Part shown: in pieces, positions 41,376-49,684 of the stretch
Layout: the number at the start of each line of letters is the position of its first letter
Position numbering within the stretch: position 1 is the first letter of the stretch
Assembly (NCBI RefSeq): GCF_030954495.1
Contig: NZ_JAVHUW010000026.1
Location: forward strand, 58,186 to 122,185
Reading direction: 5' to 3'
DNA length: 64,000 bases
From: Candidatus Desulfosporosinus nitrosoreducens
GTDB taxonomy: Bacteria; Bacillota; Desulfitobacteriia; Desulfitobacteriales; Desulfitobacteriaceae
Program-made: the position numbers and the translations under genes
Notes under the pieces: model-generated
Told to the model about the DNA's origin: nothing
Databases searched by the model: none
The model's input: the letters and a program-made list of their open reading frames with translations, nothing else

Positions 41376-41402
41376 GTATCGTAAGATTACTTCAAAAGCT
41401 TA
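41376..41402 (-). promoter_or_regulatory. Possible sigma-28 promoter for the csrA pair
   Basis: On the minus strand TAAG (41402-41399), 15 bases, then TACGATAC (41383-41376), resembling TAAA-N15-GCCGATAT. It lies 20 bases before the csrA copy 2 start. Would co-regulate csrA with late flagellar genes. Confidence 0.35.
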
Positions 41403-41899
41403 AGCGTCTTTTTAAAAATATCCTCAAAATTTTTATAGCTTGCCGCTAATTTAAGACACCTCCTTCACAGTTGCTTGCCCAGCGGGTGGAATCAGGTCTG
41501 ACAGCTTTTACTGATTTAAAATGCTTTAATCTAATTGTATTTTAGCCTGTAGAAATGTCACTGATTTAGGGAGAAGAGGTCGTTTTTAAGAGGTAAGATT
41601 CTTTACAACGAGTTTAGATGCTTAGGCTAGCATCGTATTTTCTGCAAATATCAACAGTCGTCGCCACCGCTCACAGACAATTTCGCTTCAAAGGCGCCTG
41701 AAAACGGCAAAAAAAAACTTGTTACATTATATAAAAAATCCTTATTTTTAAGATAAAAAAGCCTTATAATTAGAAGGGGGAGTAGTTCTTATTCCAGTCG
41801 GACTATAGAGAAAGTTTCTGTTCGTTTGAAAAAATTAGCCACTACAATTACCAGGTATAAAATGGCGCATGTAAAATCGCACCTACGAGGGGGATTGTT
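41403..41899. other. AT-rich gap between csrA and the sigma-54 activator
   Basis: About 500 bases hold no supported gene. A GGAGGTGTC at 41456-41464 (minus) looks like an orphan ribosome site without an open frame. The stretch 41700-41780 is very AT-rich and precedes the activator gene, where GGGGGAG at 41776 and GAGGGGGA before the ATG are visible. No terminator is certain. Confidence 0.35.
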
Positions 41900-43336
41900 A
41901 TGGAAAAAATGAACAATACTGCAGTAAATTATTTTAATAAGGAATTCTCCATCGGCCTCTTCCCGGAAATTGAGGAAGCTCGGGAAAAAGCTCTTGAATT
42001 GGACGCAATTCTTGACTGGTCTCACGATGGAATCTGGATAATGGATGGCAAAGGCATGACTCTGCGTGTAAGCAAGTCCTGGGAAGATTTTGCCGGTATT
42101 AAACGGGAAGATATGATCGGACGGTCTGTTTATGATATTGTCAATGAAGGGTATTATTCGGATTCCGCGGCTATTCATGTCATGCAAGAGATGAAGCCGG
42201 TGAGTATTATTTATGAAACTAGAACAGGCCGTGATGCTCTGGTAACAGGCATTCCCGTGTTTGATAAAGACGGGTCAATATGGAGAATTGTTTCTAACAT
42301 ACGGGATATGACGGAATTATTGAGCATAAAGAGGGAACTGGAAAAAACTCAAGAAGAAATCAGACTGCTTCGGGAGCAGCAACTTCAGTCAGACAGCTTA
42401 GTCATCAGAAGCGACGGAATGAAGGAAGTAGTAAACTTTGTCAGCAGGGCCGCTCAGGCTGAGGCCACAATTCTCATCTTAGGCGATTCCGGAACGGGCA
42501 AAGAAGTGCTGGCCAAGTTAATTCATAAATTAAGCAAGCGGGGTGAAGAACAGTTTATTAAAATAAACTGCGGAGCGATTCCGGAGACCCTGATAGAGTC
42601 GGAACTTTTCGGCTATGAGGGCGGCTCCTTTACCGGTGCTCGTCAAAAGGGCAAGATTGGCTTGTTTGAAATGGCTGAAGGAGGAACCTTGTTTCTTGAT
42701 GAAATTGGCGAAATGCCTTTGCAGCTCCAACCAAAGTTATTATTGGCTATCCAGGACCGTCAGGTTTATCGGGTGGGGGGAACTACACCAATTAATCTGA
42801 ATGTTCGTATTATCGCAGCCACCAATCGGGATTTAAAGAAAATGGTAGCGGAAGGGAAGTTTAGAGAAGACCTCTACTACCGCTTAAATGTTGTTCCGGT
42901 TACGATTCCGCCTTTAAGGGAGCGCAAAGAAGACATCCTGCCCCTGCTGTTTCATTTCCTGGATAAATTCAATAAAAAATATAAGTTAAACAAACGATAT
43001 TCGTCCCCGGCAATTAATCTGATGGTGAGTTATTCCTGGCCGGGAAATGTTCGGGAGCTTGAAAATCTTACCGAACGTTTGGTGGTCACTTCTCCCGGCG
43101 AGGAAATATGTCAGGAGCAGCTTCCCGAGGAGTTAAAAAGAGAACTGGAATTGACCGAAGTCGTGGGATGTGAATCTATAAATTTGAAAAAAGCTACTGA
43201 AAGTTTAGAGAAACGCCTTTTGCAACAGGCTTTGGAACGATTTGGGAGCACTCGTAAAGCGGCGGCTGCCTTGGGGGTCGCTCAGCCTACGGTCGTGCGC
43301 AAGGCAAAAAAATATGGCTTGCGCGTTACTGATTAA
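41900..43336 (+). CDS. Sigma-54-dependent activator with PAS sensor and TyrR-type HTH
   Basis: Residues about 30-150 are a PAS domain (LDAILDWSHDGIWIMDGKG, then a PAC segment). Residues about 165-400 are the AAA+ core with Walker A GDSGTGKE, the sigma-54 contact loop GSFTGA (usual GAFTGA with S), Walker B GGTLFLDEIGEM and SYSWPGNVRELENL. The C-terminus is a Fis/TyrR-like HTH (FGSTRKAAAALGVAQPTVVRKAKKYG). It should open a sigma-54 promoter, and one lies at 43586 before the flavoprotein operon, so this is its likely activator. GAGGGGGA lies before the ATG. Confidence 0.92.
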   Translation: MEKMNNTAVNYFNKEFSIGLFPEIEEAREKALELDAILDWSHDGIWIMDGKGMTLRVSKSWEDFAGIKREDMIGRSVYDIVNEGYYSDSAAIHVMQEMKPVSIIYETRTGRDALVTGIPVFDKDGSIWRIVSNIRDMTELLSIKRELEKTQEEIRLLREQQLQSDSLVIRSDGMKEVVNFVSRAAQAEATILILGDSGTGKEVLAKLIHKLSKRGEEQFIKINCGAIPETLIESELFGYEGGSFTGARQKGKIGLFEMAEGGTLFLDEIGEMPLQLQPKLLLAIQDRQVYRVGGTTPINLNVRIIAATNRDLKKMVAEGKFREDLYYRLNVVPVTIPPLRERKEDILPLLFHFLDKFNKKYKLNKRYSSPAINLMVSYSWPGNVRELENLTERLVVTSPGEEICQEQLPEELKRELELTEVVGCESINLKKATESLEKRLLQQALERFGSTRKAAAALGVAQPTVVRKAKKYGLRVTD

Positions 43337-43362
43337 ACTTTGTATCGGGTATACCATTCTGT

Positions 43363-43408
43363 ATCACCTTGGTTTGTGGCCTTAGCCGCCCCAAGGTGAT
43401 GCTTTTTT
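43363..43408 (+). terminator. Activator terminator
   Basis: ATCACCTTGG pairs with CCAAGGTGAT around an 18-base loop, followed by GCTTTTTT. About 25 bases after the activator stop. Confidence 0.82.
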
Positions 43409-43423
43409 GTATCAAAGGAGAGA

Positions 43424-43559
43424 GGCAGTTCCACTGCCTAAGCACTAAGAGAGCTATTTGGACCGGAGGAAGGTGCAAATTCCTTGGCAAGACGTCCTTC
43501 CGCTATAAGCGCAATCAAGCAGCCGCCTGGGCAAGCTTGGCACCGGCCAAGTTTTTATT
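43424..43559 (+). ncRNA. Unassigned structured RNA candidate ending in a terminator
   Basis: A leader-like stretch with no open frame of note. It contains GGCAG/CTGCC (43424-43438), a GGAAGGTGCAAATTCCTT hairpin region (43468-43485), CCGCTATAAGCG (43500-43511) and a final stem CTTGG/CCAAG with TTTTT (43535-43557). GGTGCAAATTCC and CCGCTATAA resemble core motifs of cobalamin riboswitches (GGUGCAAAUCC, CGCUGUAA). The usual 3' kissing arm is not recognisable and no cobalamin gene follows, so I leave the class open. It lies between the activator and the sigma-54 promoter. Confidence 0.35.
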
Positions 43560-43585
43560 ATTTAAGTAATTTAAATCACATGGGT

Positions 43586-43602
43586 TTGGCATAGCTTTTG
43601 CA
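43586..43602 (+). promoter_or_regulatory. Sigma-54 promoter of the flavoprotein operon
   Basis: TTGGCATAGCTTTTGCA matches TGGCAYR-N4-TTGCA, with GG at 43588-43589 and GC at 43600-43601, exactly 12 apart start to start. It lies 154 bases before the flavoprotein GTG. With the activator gene next door the assignment is strong. Confidence 0.85.
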
Positions 43603-43755
43603 ATATCTTTGGTTGCAAGAGACCAGAAACGACAATTAAGACAGACTTTTAATCTGGTTGAGACAGTTCTTTCAGAATAGAGGTGGTATCTGTAAAAATA
43701 AGTTAAAAACTTCACTAGCCTTAAATTATCAACGATCAAAAAAGGGGGAAGAAAT

Positions 43756-45606
43756 GTGACAGTTAGACAAATGGATGCAGATATTGTGATCCTCGGCGGT
43801 GGCAGCGCGGGCACCTTTGCTGCTATAAATGCCAAAAAAACAAATCCCAAGGCAAGAGTGGTTGTCCTTGATAAAGGACCTATTGAAACATCAGGAGCTA
43901 TCGGAAGGGGAATGGATGCCCTGAATATCGTTTCTGTTCCTGGCTACGGTACCCCGGAAGATGTAGTTGAAGCTTTAACCAAGGTTACTGAAGGAGTATT
44001 GGATCAAGACTGCGCCTATGTTCTTGGGCAAAGGTCTTTGGAAATTATGAAGGATCTTGAAGAATATACCAACCGTAAACCGGGCGATCTGTTTCCCCTG
44101 GATGATAAGGGCAATTATAAGGCCAGCTACCTCCATCCTACCGAGAAACCCCTTTACATGGCCATGGACGGGGAAGACATTAAGAGGGGTTTGGCTAGAC
44201 AGGTGCGTAAGCTTGGCTGTACAGTACTCGACCGTACGGCGGCAGTAAAGCTGCTGACCAAAGACGGCAAAATTGCCGGAGTCTTTGCTTTTAACATTAG
44301 AAGCGGGAAACATTATCTGATTAAGGCCCCAGCCGTTATCATCACTGCGGGTTGTGCCGGAAAATTCGGTATGCCCAGAGACGGTTATCTCAGCGGCATT
44401 TATGAGTTTCCGGGGAATACCGGCGATGGGTATTCTTTAGCTTACCAGGCGGGCGCGGAATTGGTTAACATGGAGTGTTTCCAAACGAATCTGCTGATGA
44501 AAGATTTTAACGGTCCTGCCTGCGGATATGTTGTAATACCGCGGGGAGGTTATGGAGTTAATGCTCTGGGACAGAAATATTGGAGCCATGGTTACTGGTC
44601 GGGAGATATGTTCCTTGCGGTCTGGCGTGAGTTTGTAGAAGGAAGAGGTCCGGTTTACCTGAAGATGGATCACCTGCCGGAAGACACGGTTAAAGGGTTG
44701 GAAAAGATCCTCTGGGGTACCGAACGTACGGTGCGCGGCCAGTTCCACAAGCAGCGTGACGAAGATTATCGCTGCTGGGATTCTGTGGAGCAGGGTATGG
44801 AAGAAATTACGCTTTGCAGCGGACACAGCAACTCAGGCATCTGGGTAAACAAGGATACTGAAACAACTGTTCCCGGTCTCTTTGCCGCAGGGGACTGTGC
44901 CTCGGTTCCTCACCAGTACCTGACAGGAGCTTTCGTTTTTGGCAAAATTGCCGGTCAAATGGCAGCCAATTATGCGGCTTCCGCTAAACGCGAGGCCCCG
45001 GAAATTGACGCGGAGCAACTCTGGAAAGAAACCAGTGCGGCTCTTGAGCGGGAAGACGGGCTGCCGGTTGAGCAAGTAGAGATCAAAATACGCAGCAAAA
45101 TCAGTCAGTACATGACCCCGCCCAAGAGTGATCCTCTGTTTCAAAAGATGCTCTGGTGGACGGAACGGATCAGAAGAGAAGATATACCCCAGGTAAAAGT
45201 AGCTGATTTTCATGATTTGATTAAAGTAACGGAAGTGCAAAGTATTGTTGACTGTGCGGAAATGGCCGCAAGAGCCTCTCTCTTCAGGACAGAAAGCCGT
45301 TGGGGTTTGAGTCACTACCGCATGAGCCATCCCCAGCGCAATCCGGAATGGGACGGCAAGTGGGTCGCTGTGAAGAAAAACATGAGTACGGGTGAAATGG
45401 AATTGTCCAAAAAGGATGTTCCCGGCTATAAGTGGGATTACACTAAGCGGCTGGAATACGAGTATCCGAAGATGCAAATAGACATTGGCAAAGGGTATGT
45501 TCATCCGCCCAACGATACTAACGACCCGTGGATTGTGGAGAAAGTAGTCCGTGAAGGATACGATATTCCCAAGAGAATGGTTGATGCTAAGGAGGAGGAA
45601 GAATAA
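43756..45606 (+). CDS. AprA/FrdA-like FAD-dependent reductase
   Basis: The 616-residue protein has an N-terminal FAD-binding Rossmann motif (DADIVILGGGSAGTFAAINA), later FAD contacts (AAVIITAGCAGKFGMP; GLFAAGDCASV) and the C-terminal helical domain of the succinate dehydrogenase/fumarate reductase/APS reductase alpha superfamily. Overall layout (FPGNTGDGYSLAYQAGAELVNMECFQTN) is closer to AprA-like proteins than to FrdA. No Tat signal, so cytoplasmic. It is paired with a two-cluster ferredoxin subunit, as in AprAB. The substrate is unknown; sulfate-pathway genes (sat) are absent, so APS reduction is not claimed. Start GTG after AAAGGGGGAAG. Confidence 0.82.
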   Translation: MTVRQMDADIVILGGGSAGTFAAINAKKTNPKARVVVLDKGPIETSGAIGRGMDALNIVSVPGYGTPEDVVEALTKVTEGVLDQDCAYVLGQRSLEIMKDLEEYTNRKPGDLFPLDDKGNYKASYLHPTEKPLYMAMDGEDIKRGLARQVRKLGCTVLDRTAAVKLLTKDGKIAGVFAFNIRSGKHYLIKAPAVIITAGCAGKFGMPRDGYLSGIYEFPGNTGDGYSLAYQAGAELVNMECFQTNLLMKDFNGPACGYVVIPRGGYGVNALGQKYWSHGYWSGDMFLAVWREFVEGRGPVYLKMDHLPEDTVKGLEKILWGTERTVRGQFHKQRDEDYRCWDSVEQGMEEITLCSGHSNSGIWVNKDTETTVPGLFAAGDCASVPHQYLTGAFVFGKIAGQMAANYAASAKREAPEIDAEQLWKETSAALEREDGLPVEQVEIKIRSKISQYMTPPKSDPLFQKMLWWTERIRREDIPQVKVADFHDLIKVTEVQSIVDCAEMAARASLFRTESRWGLSHYRMSHPQRNPEWDGKWVAVKKNMSTGEMELSKKDVPGYKWDYTKRLEYEYPKMQIDIGKGYVHPPNDTNDPWIVEKVVREGYDIPKRMVDAKEEEE

Positions 45607-45609
45607 GGT

Positions 45610-45837
45610 ATGGAACGATATGAGGGAAAAGCATATGAGTGGGTAAAAGTAGACCGGGATAAGTGCACCTCCTGCGGAACTTGTGTGGAACTATGTCCCA
45701 GAGATGTTCTGCGCCTGGACAACAAAAGCAATCCTTACATGGCCTATCGTGATGACTGCTGGTATTGTGACGTATGCAGGTTTGTCTGTCCTAAAGATGC
45801 CATATATCTGGAGACTGTGCCTTATCTGATCAGATAA
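45610..45837 (+). CDS. Two-[4Fe-4S] ferredoxin subunit (AprB-like)
   Basis: The 75-residue protein has CTSCGTCVELCP (residues about 19-30) and CWYCDVCRFVCP (about 50-61), a bacterial 2[4Fe-4S] ferredoxin fold similar to the N-terminal half of AprB. It lies three bases after the flavoprotein gene, with the ribosome site (AAGGAGGAGG) inside that gene's end. It would pass electrons to the flavoprotein's FAD. It lacks the C-terminal tail of true AprB that wraps AprA. Confidence 0.88.
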   Translation: MERYEGKAYEWVKVDRDKCTSCGTCVELCPRDVLRLDNKSNPYMAYRDDCWYCDVCRFVCPKDAIYLETVPYLIR

Positions 45838-45871
45838 ATGTTTCCTCATCTAAATACAAGGGGGAACGGCC

Positions 45872-46291
45872 TTGCGTGAATTTTTTTCAGAAAAGGTTGG
45901 CTTTGGGCACTACGCTTCTAAGTCTGTTCTTGAGATATTCACTCGCGACAGGCGCTATTTTGACCAAATCTTAAACAGAAATTCGAGTTTTCGGAATCGC
46001 TACTCTCAGGCTTATAGCGATTGGGTTTCAGGTCTTAAAGAAAGTGGCGCCGGTCAAGAGGAAATCCGTCGGGAAAGAGTTATGACAGCAGTGGAACTAA
46101 TGGGTGAGGAAAACGTGCAGGGATTATTTGACAGGCTGATTGCTTATATTAGCCAGGAATCCCCGGCTTGTTCCTTAATTGGAGAGATTTCGTTTAAGGA
46201 AACTTTGTCAAGTGATCCTCCGCGTGAATTGAGTAAGCATTTAGATCTTATAACTAAATTCTGGGCGAGAGTTGCTCTCCCGGAAGTGTAG
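45872..46291 (+). CDS. Unknown protein of the flavoprotein operon (139 residues)
   Basis: The mostly helical, soluble protein starts REFFSEKVGFGHYASKSVLEIF and contains YSDWVSGLKESGAGQEEIRRERVM. I recognise no family and no cofactor motif. The TTG start follows AGGGGG by seven bases. It lies 34 bases after the ferredoxin gene and is probably co-transcribed. A chaperone- or assembly-like role is possible but not shown. Confidence 0.6.
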   Translation: MREFFSEKVGFGHYASKSVLEIFTRDRRYFDQILNRNSSFRNRYSQAYSDWVSGLKESGAGQEEIRRERVMTAVELMGEENVQGLFDRLIAYISQESPACSLIGEISFKETLSSDPPRELSKHLDLITKFWARVALPEV

Positions 46292-46325
46292 CGGACCGGT
46301 TCATTAATAAGTGGGGGTGCTGGGG

Positions 46326-46523
46326 GTGCAAACAACCGTAGATATTCACTGCTGTGGGGACGCGATTGATGAAAACGAGTTAAGGGAGCGACAGTTTATA
46401 CTGAGCTGGATCAAACAGCAGCTTTCCCGAAAGACGGGCCAGTCTGAAAAGGAAGCATTTTTAGCTAAACACAAATATGTTCTGGATTATCATGGGATTA
46501 AAAGAGAAGAGATCCTAGACTGA
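46326..46523 (+). CDS. Unknown small protein of the flavoprotein operon (65 residues)
   Basis: The protein starts QTTVDIHCCGDAIDENELRERQFILSWIKQQLS and is otherwise helical, with a CC pair near residue 9. No family recognised. The GTG at 46326 is preferred to the GTG at 46311 because the G-rich ribosome site covers 46311-46325. It ends the operon: a strong terminator follows 18 bases later. Confidence 0.55.
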   Translation: MQTTVDIHCCGDAIDENELRERQFILSWIKQQLSRKTGQSEKEAFLAKHKYVLDYHGIKREEILD

Positions 46524-46540
46524 TGAGACGGAGAATTGAC

Positions 46541-46584
46541 AAAATTAAACGACAGCCGGTTTTAACCGGCAGTCGTTTAATTTG
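46541..46584 (+). terminator. Terminator of the flavoprotein operon
   Basis: AAATTAAACGAC pairs with GTCGTTTAATTT, and GCCGGTT with AACCGGC nested inside. This is a near-perfect 20-bp stem that can act in both directions. Confidence 0.85.
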
Positions 46585-46676
46585 AAAAAGCAGGTAATTG
46601 AAAGAAGGAGTGATATCCGAAACCACAAGTTAAAAACTTCACTATTTAATCATAACAACTTAAAAGTGAACAGGAT

Positions 46677-46802
46677 GTAACGGTAAGACACACGAATGCA
46701 GACGTTGTTATTTTTAGTGGTGGTAAGGCGGGCACTTTTGACGTGGTAAACGCTGAAAAAACAAATTTTATAGCCCCAGGGTCTAGAGAGAGAATCCTTT
46801 AA
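46677..46802 (+). pseudogene. Decayed duplicate of the flavoprotein N-terminus
   Basis: The frame reads VTVRHTNADVVIFSGGKAGTF, DVVNAEKTN, matching MTVRQMDADIVILGGGSAGTF and AAINAKKTN of the gene at 43756. It then loses homology and stops. The upstream DNA is duplicated too: AGTTAAAAACTTCACTA occurs at 43702 and 46628. The FAD glycine motif is broken (SGGKAG for GGGSAG). It is a partial tandem duplication that left the copy's 5' end just before the MFS gene. Confidence 0.8.
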
Positions 46803-46892
46803 GCATCTAAGGTCAATGTATATGACATAGTGCCCGTGTTCTAGGGAAAAACAGTCATTATTGTAGCCTAGCTGGATGTGGGGGGAAAATAA

Positions 46893-48317
46893 ATGAATGT
46901 GACTGAAAGTGAAAGGAAATTTAACCAAGGGGAATTTGTGAACGAAGTGGCGGCTCGGATCGACCGTTTACCAACAACGTGGTTTACCTATAAAATATGT
47001 ATTTTGGCAGGGCTGGCGTTTATTGCCGAGGCATTTGACATTGGCTTAACAGGAAGTACACTGGTGCCTATGCAGGCAATCTGGCGTATCAGCCATTTTC
47101 AATTGGGACTGCTTTCGATTGCCAGTACCTTAGGCATCGTCGTAGGTCTGATCCCAGCAGGAGTAATGGTTGATCGTTATGGCCGGAAGATAATGATGAT
47201 CGCCGGGGTAATTATTCAATGCGTCTTCACTATGGCCGCTGCCTTGTCTCATGGTGTAATGATGGTGGTAGTGATGCGCTTCTTAGCCGGTTTTGGGCAG
47301 GCGGCGGTTTTCCCGACACCCGTGGCCTATATTTCCGAATATGCGCCGCCCGCCTCTAGGGGTTCTTTCATCAGCCTGGTATTGGCTCTGCTGTATTTTA
47401 CCTATCCGCTTCCTCCTTTCGTGTCAAGTTTAATCATTAAGGCCTATCCCGCTGCAATATCCTGGAAGATAATGTTCCTTACAGGCGGAATCCCTCTTTT
47501 GTTTGTAATCCCCATGGTGATATGGTTACCGGAGTCGGTCAGGTGGCTGGCGAAAAATGGGCAGGTTGAAAGGGCCCAAAAAACGCTGGTCAAGATAGAG
47601 CAAGAGGTTTCTCGACGCGCGAAAAAGCCCCTGCCGGAGTATGTTGTGGAGAACCTTCCGTTTAATACAGAAAGTTTTCCCTGGTGGGTGGCCTTCAGCC
47701 GTAAATACCTTAAGCGCACGATAATTCTTGATATCATGTACAGCGGTACGTTCATCTTTTGGTATGTGCTGTTGGTGTATGGACCGACATTTTCGGTACG
47801 GCAAGGACTCAGCAGTGCCGCGGCTCTCCGTTTTAACTCCTACCTTTTTATGGCCTGTGCCGTAGGGGCTCTTATCATGGGTATTATTTCCGATAGATTT
47901 GGCCGGAAAATAGTTATTGGCGTTTACGCCTTGCTGGGCAGCCTGGGACTAATCCTGTTCGTGTTCCACCATTCAACAACGGCGGCTATTTTGATCACCG
48001 GAGCAATGATCGGGGGATTTGGACTCGGGGTATTTCCAGCCTGTAAGGCATATATCGCCGAACAATATCCTACCGAAGTCCGCGGGCGGGGTGTGTTCTC
48101 TTGCGAAGCAGTTTCGCGGTTTGTGGGAGGAGTTCTCTTTGTCTACCTTGTCACTTATCTCATGGATACCATAGGTGTCAACTCAATTTACACGATAATG
48201 GCGATTGGGTTTGTAATCATGACCGGTGTGGTCACTGTGATATTTGGCAATGAGACTAAGTCTGTCAGTGTTGATTCGACAGAGACATTTCCTCAGCAGA
48301 GAAACTTGTCCAATTGA
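46893..48317 (+). CDS. MFS carboxylate/aromatic acid transporter
   Basis: The 474-residue protein has twelve predicted helices, a cytoplasmic N-terminus, motif A DRYGRKI in the first half and DRFGRKI in the second, RFLAGFGQAAVFPTPVAYISEY, and PESVRWLAKNGQVERAQ. This is the sugar-porter-like/AAHS branch, which moves aromatic acids, benzoates or small carboxylates with protons. GGGGGG lies before the ATG. It follows the flavoprotein operon and the duplicated 5' region. The duplicate does not appear to carry the sigma-54 site, so separate regulation is likely. It may import the flavoprotein's substrate. Confidence 0.88.
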   Translation: MNVTESERKFNQGEFVNEVAARIDRLPTTWFTYKICILAGLAFIAEAFDIGLTGSTLVPMQAIWRISHFQLGLLSIASTLGIVVGLIPAGVMVDRYGRKIMMIAGVIIQCVFTMAAALSHGVMMVVVMRFLAGFGQAAVFPTPVAYISEYAPPASRGSFISLVLALLYFTYPLPPFVSSLIIKAYPAAISWKIMFLTGGIPLLFVIPMVIWLPESVRWLAKNGQVERAQKTLVKIEQEVSRRAKKPLPEYVVENLPFNTESFPWWVAFSRKYLKRTIILDIMYSGTFIFWYVLLVYGPTFSVRQGLSSAAALRFNSYLFMACAVGALIMGIISDRFGRKIVIGVYALLGSLGLILFVFHHSTTAAILITGAMIGGFGLGVFPACKAYIAEQYPTEVRGRGVFSCEAVSRFVGGVLFVYLVTYLMDTIGVNSIYTIMAIGFVIMTGVVTVIFGNETKSVSVDSTETFPQQRNLSN

Positions 48318-48474
48318 AAGATTACAGGACGATTTAGCGGCCCGACGAGAAATATCCCTTCATTTGTGATTTAAGATGAAGTAATGTCGAAAGAAATGTG
48401 AAAGTGCCCACAATCATTAGCCATCTATTTAATTAATTGTGAAAGTATGGCTTAATTAAGGGCAGGTGCCTTAA

Positions 48475-48529
48475 CAGCCAAAGGATTAACGCCTCTTAGT
48501 GGGGTAATCCTTTGGCTGTTCTGGTTTTT
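48475..48529 (+). terminator. Intrinsic terminator
   Basis: CAGCCAAAGGATTA pairs with TAATCCTTTGGCTG around a 16-base loop, and TTTTT follows after TTCTGG. It probably ends the MFS transcript, 160 bases after its stop. Confidence 0.75.
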
Positions 48530-48855
48530 CCCGTTTTATTTCTTTCCGGTACTTTCCGGATCAGTTGAGGGATGATATGACCATGATTCCCTTTTTTTAT
48601 TGATCAAGCACAACAAGGAGAGGCAAATTCCCCACAGTTTACTCAAGTTGTTTCTTCGTAAAGGATTGGGCTTAGGGAGCATCTATGATGAACAGGCGTA
48701 TTTGTGAGACTCCAGGATAGGTACTATAATAGTAAAGACCCCCCTTTTTTATGTGATTGTAAATTGGGTAAAAGAAAAAGCGCTTAACGGTGCAAAAATC
48801 GAAAGTCTGTTTTGATAAGGTAAAACGCATTATGCGCTCTGCATAGGAGAGAATT
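48530..48855. other. Gap before the vat-like gene, no gene seen
   Basis: No open frame is supported. A run of C and T (CCCCCCTTTTTT, 48739-48750) and a short -10-like TATAAT at 48725-48730 are visible. GGAGAG at 48847 serves the next gene. Confidence 0.35.
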
Positions 48856-49485
48856 ATGAATAGCTCAGGAATTTATCCAAGGACGGGCGATAAAGCAACA
48901 ATTTATTTGAAGCCTGCTATTTCCAATCCGAACATTATTGTGGGAGACTATACCATGTACAATGATTTTGTAAATGATCCCAGAGAGTTTGAAAACAATA
49001 ATGTTTTATATCATTATCCAATAAATAATGATAAATTAATCATTGGCAAATATTGCTCTATTGCCTGTGGGGCAAAGTTCATGTTCACCTCGGGAAATCA
49101 TAGGATGGGATCGCTTTCCACTTATCCGTTTCCTTTATTTTATGAGGAATGGGAGTTAGATAGCGGAGATATGACAGATGCTTGGGATAATAAAGGTGAT
49201 ATTATAATAGGAAATGATGTTTGGGTTGGCTATGAAGCGGTGATTAGACAAGGAGTCCGGATAGGCGATGGAGCAATTATAGGGATGAGAGCGGTTGTGA
49301 CTAAGGATGTTCCACCGTATACCATTGTTGCTGGAATACCGGCAAGAGAAATTAAAAAACGCTTTTCCCAAAGTGTAATTGCACGCTTAAGAGAACTACA
49401 GTGGTGGAATTGGGACGAGGAAACAGTGCGCAAGAATTTGCCTGATCTTATAAAGGGAAATATCGACTCTTTAAAAAAGTTGTAA
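48856..49485 (+). CDS. Vat-type xenobiotic acetyltransferase (left-handed beta-helix)
   Basis: The 209-residue protein is a hexapeptide-repeat acyltransferase of the Vat/CatB group: NVLYHYPINNDKLIIGKYCSI, the catalytic loop FTSGNHRMGSLSTYPF with His82, DIIIGNDVWVGYEAVIRQGVRIGDGAIIGMRAVVTKDVPPY, and a C-terminal WWNWDEE. Vat enzymes O-acetylate streptogramin A, and CatB acts on chloramphenicol. Environmental members are often intrinsic and of unknown substrate. GGAGAG lies before the ATG. With the Lsa-type ABC-F gene 5 kb away it suggests antibiotic exposure, although the two genes are not linked in one operon. Confidence 0.88.
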   Translation: MNSSGIYPRTGDKATIYLKPAISNPNIIVGDYTMYNDFVNDPREFENNNVLYHYPINNDKLIIGKYCSIACGAKFMFTSGNHRMGSLSTYPFPLFYEEWELDSGDMTDAWDNKGDIIIGNDVWVGYEAVIRQGVRIGDGAIIGMRAVVTKDVPPYTIVAGIPAREIKKRFSQSVIARLRELQWWNWDEETVRKNLPDLIKGNIDSLKKL

Positions 49486-49570
49486 GTACTCTTAGTTAAT
49501 TAAAAACAACCAGATTATTTTGCTTAGATCCTTTCAATTGTTCTTCGGTATTATCCCTACATAAAGTATT

Positions 49571-49620
49571 TCAGCAAACTTTCAGCCGTTACTCAGGGTC
49601 AATTCAGTTCATTATATAAT
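49571..49620 (+). promoter_or_regulatory. Response-regulator boxes and promoter of the two-component operon
   Basis: TCAG occurs at 49571, 49582, 49593 and 49604, exactly 11 bp apart, one helical turn each. TATAAT follows at 49615-49620. An OmpR/PhoB-type dimer binds direct repeats with this period, and here the last box replaces the -35 element. The pattern suggests positive autoregulation by the regulator encoded at 49685. Confidence 0.72.
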
Positions 49621-49684
49621 AATTAACTAAGATTCTTTAGGTTAATGTCGAAATATGTCTTTTTATTATTGGAGGACTTAAGTT

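Noticed and set aside
43756..45837. Dissimilatory APS reductase (aprAB) as proof of sulfate respiration
   Set aside because: The flavoprotein/ferredoxin pair is AprAB-like in layout only. The ferredoxin lacks the AprB tail and no sat or qmo gene is nearby.
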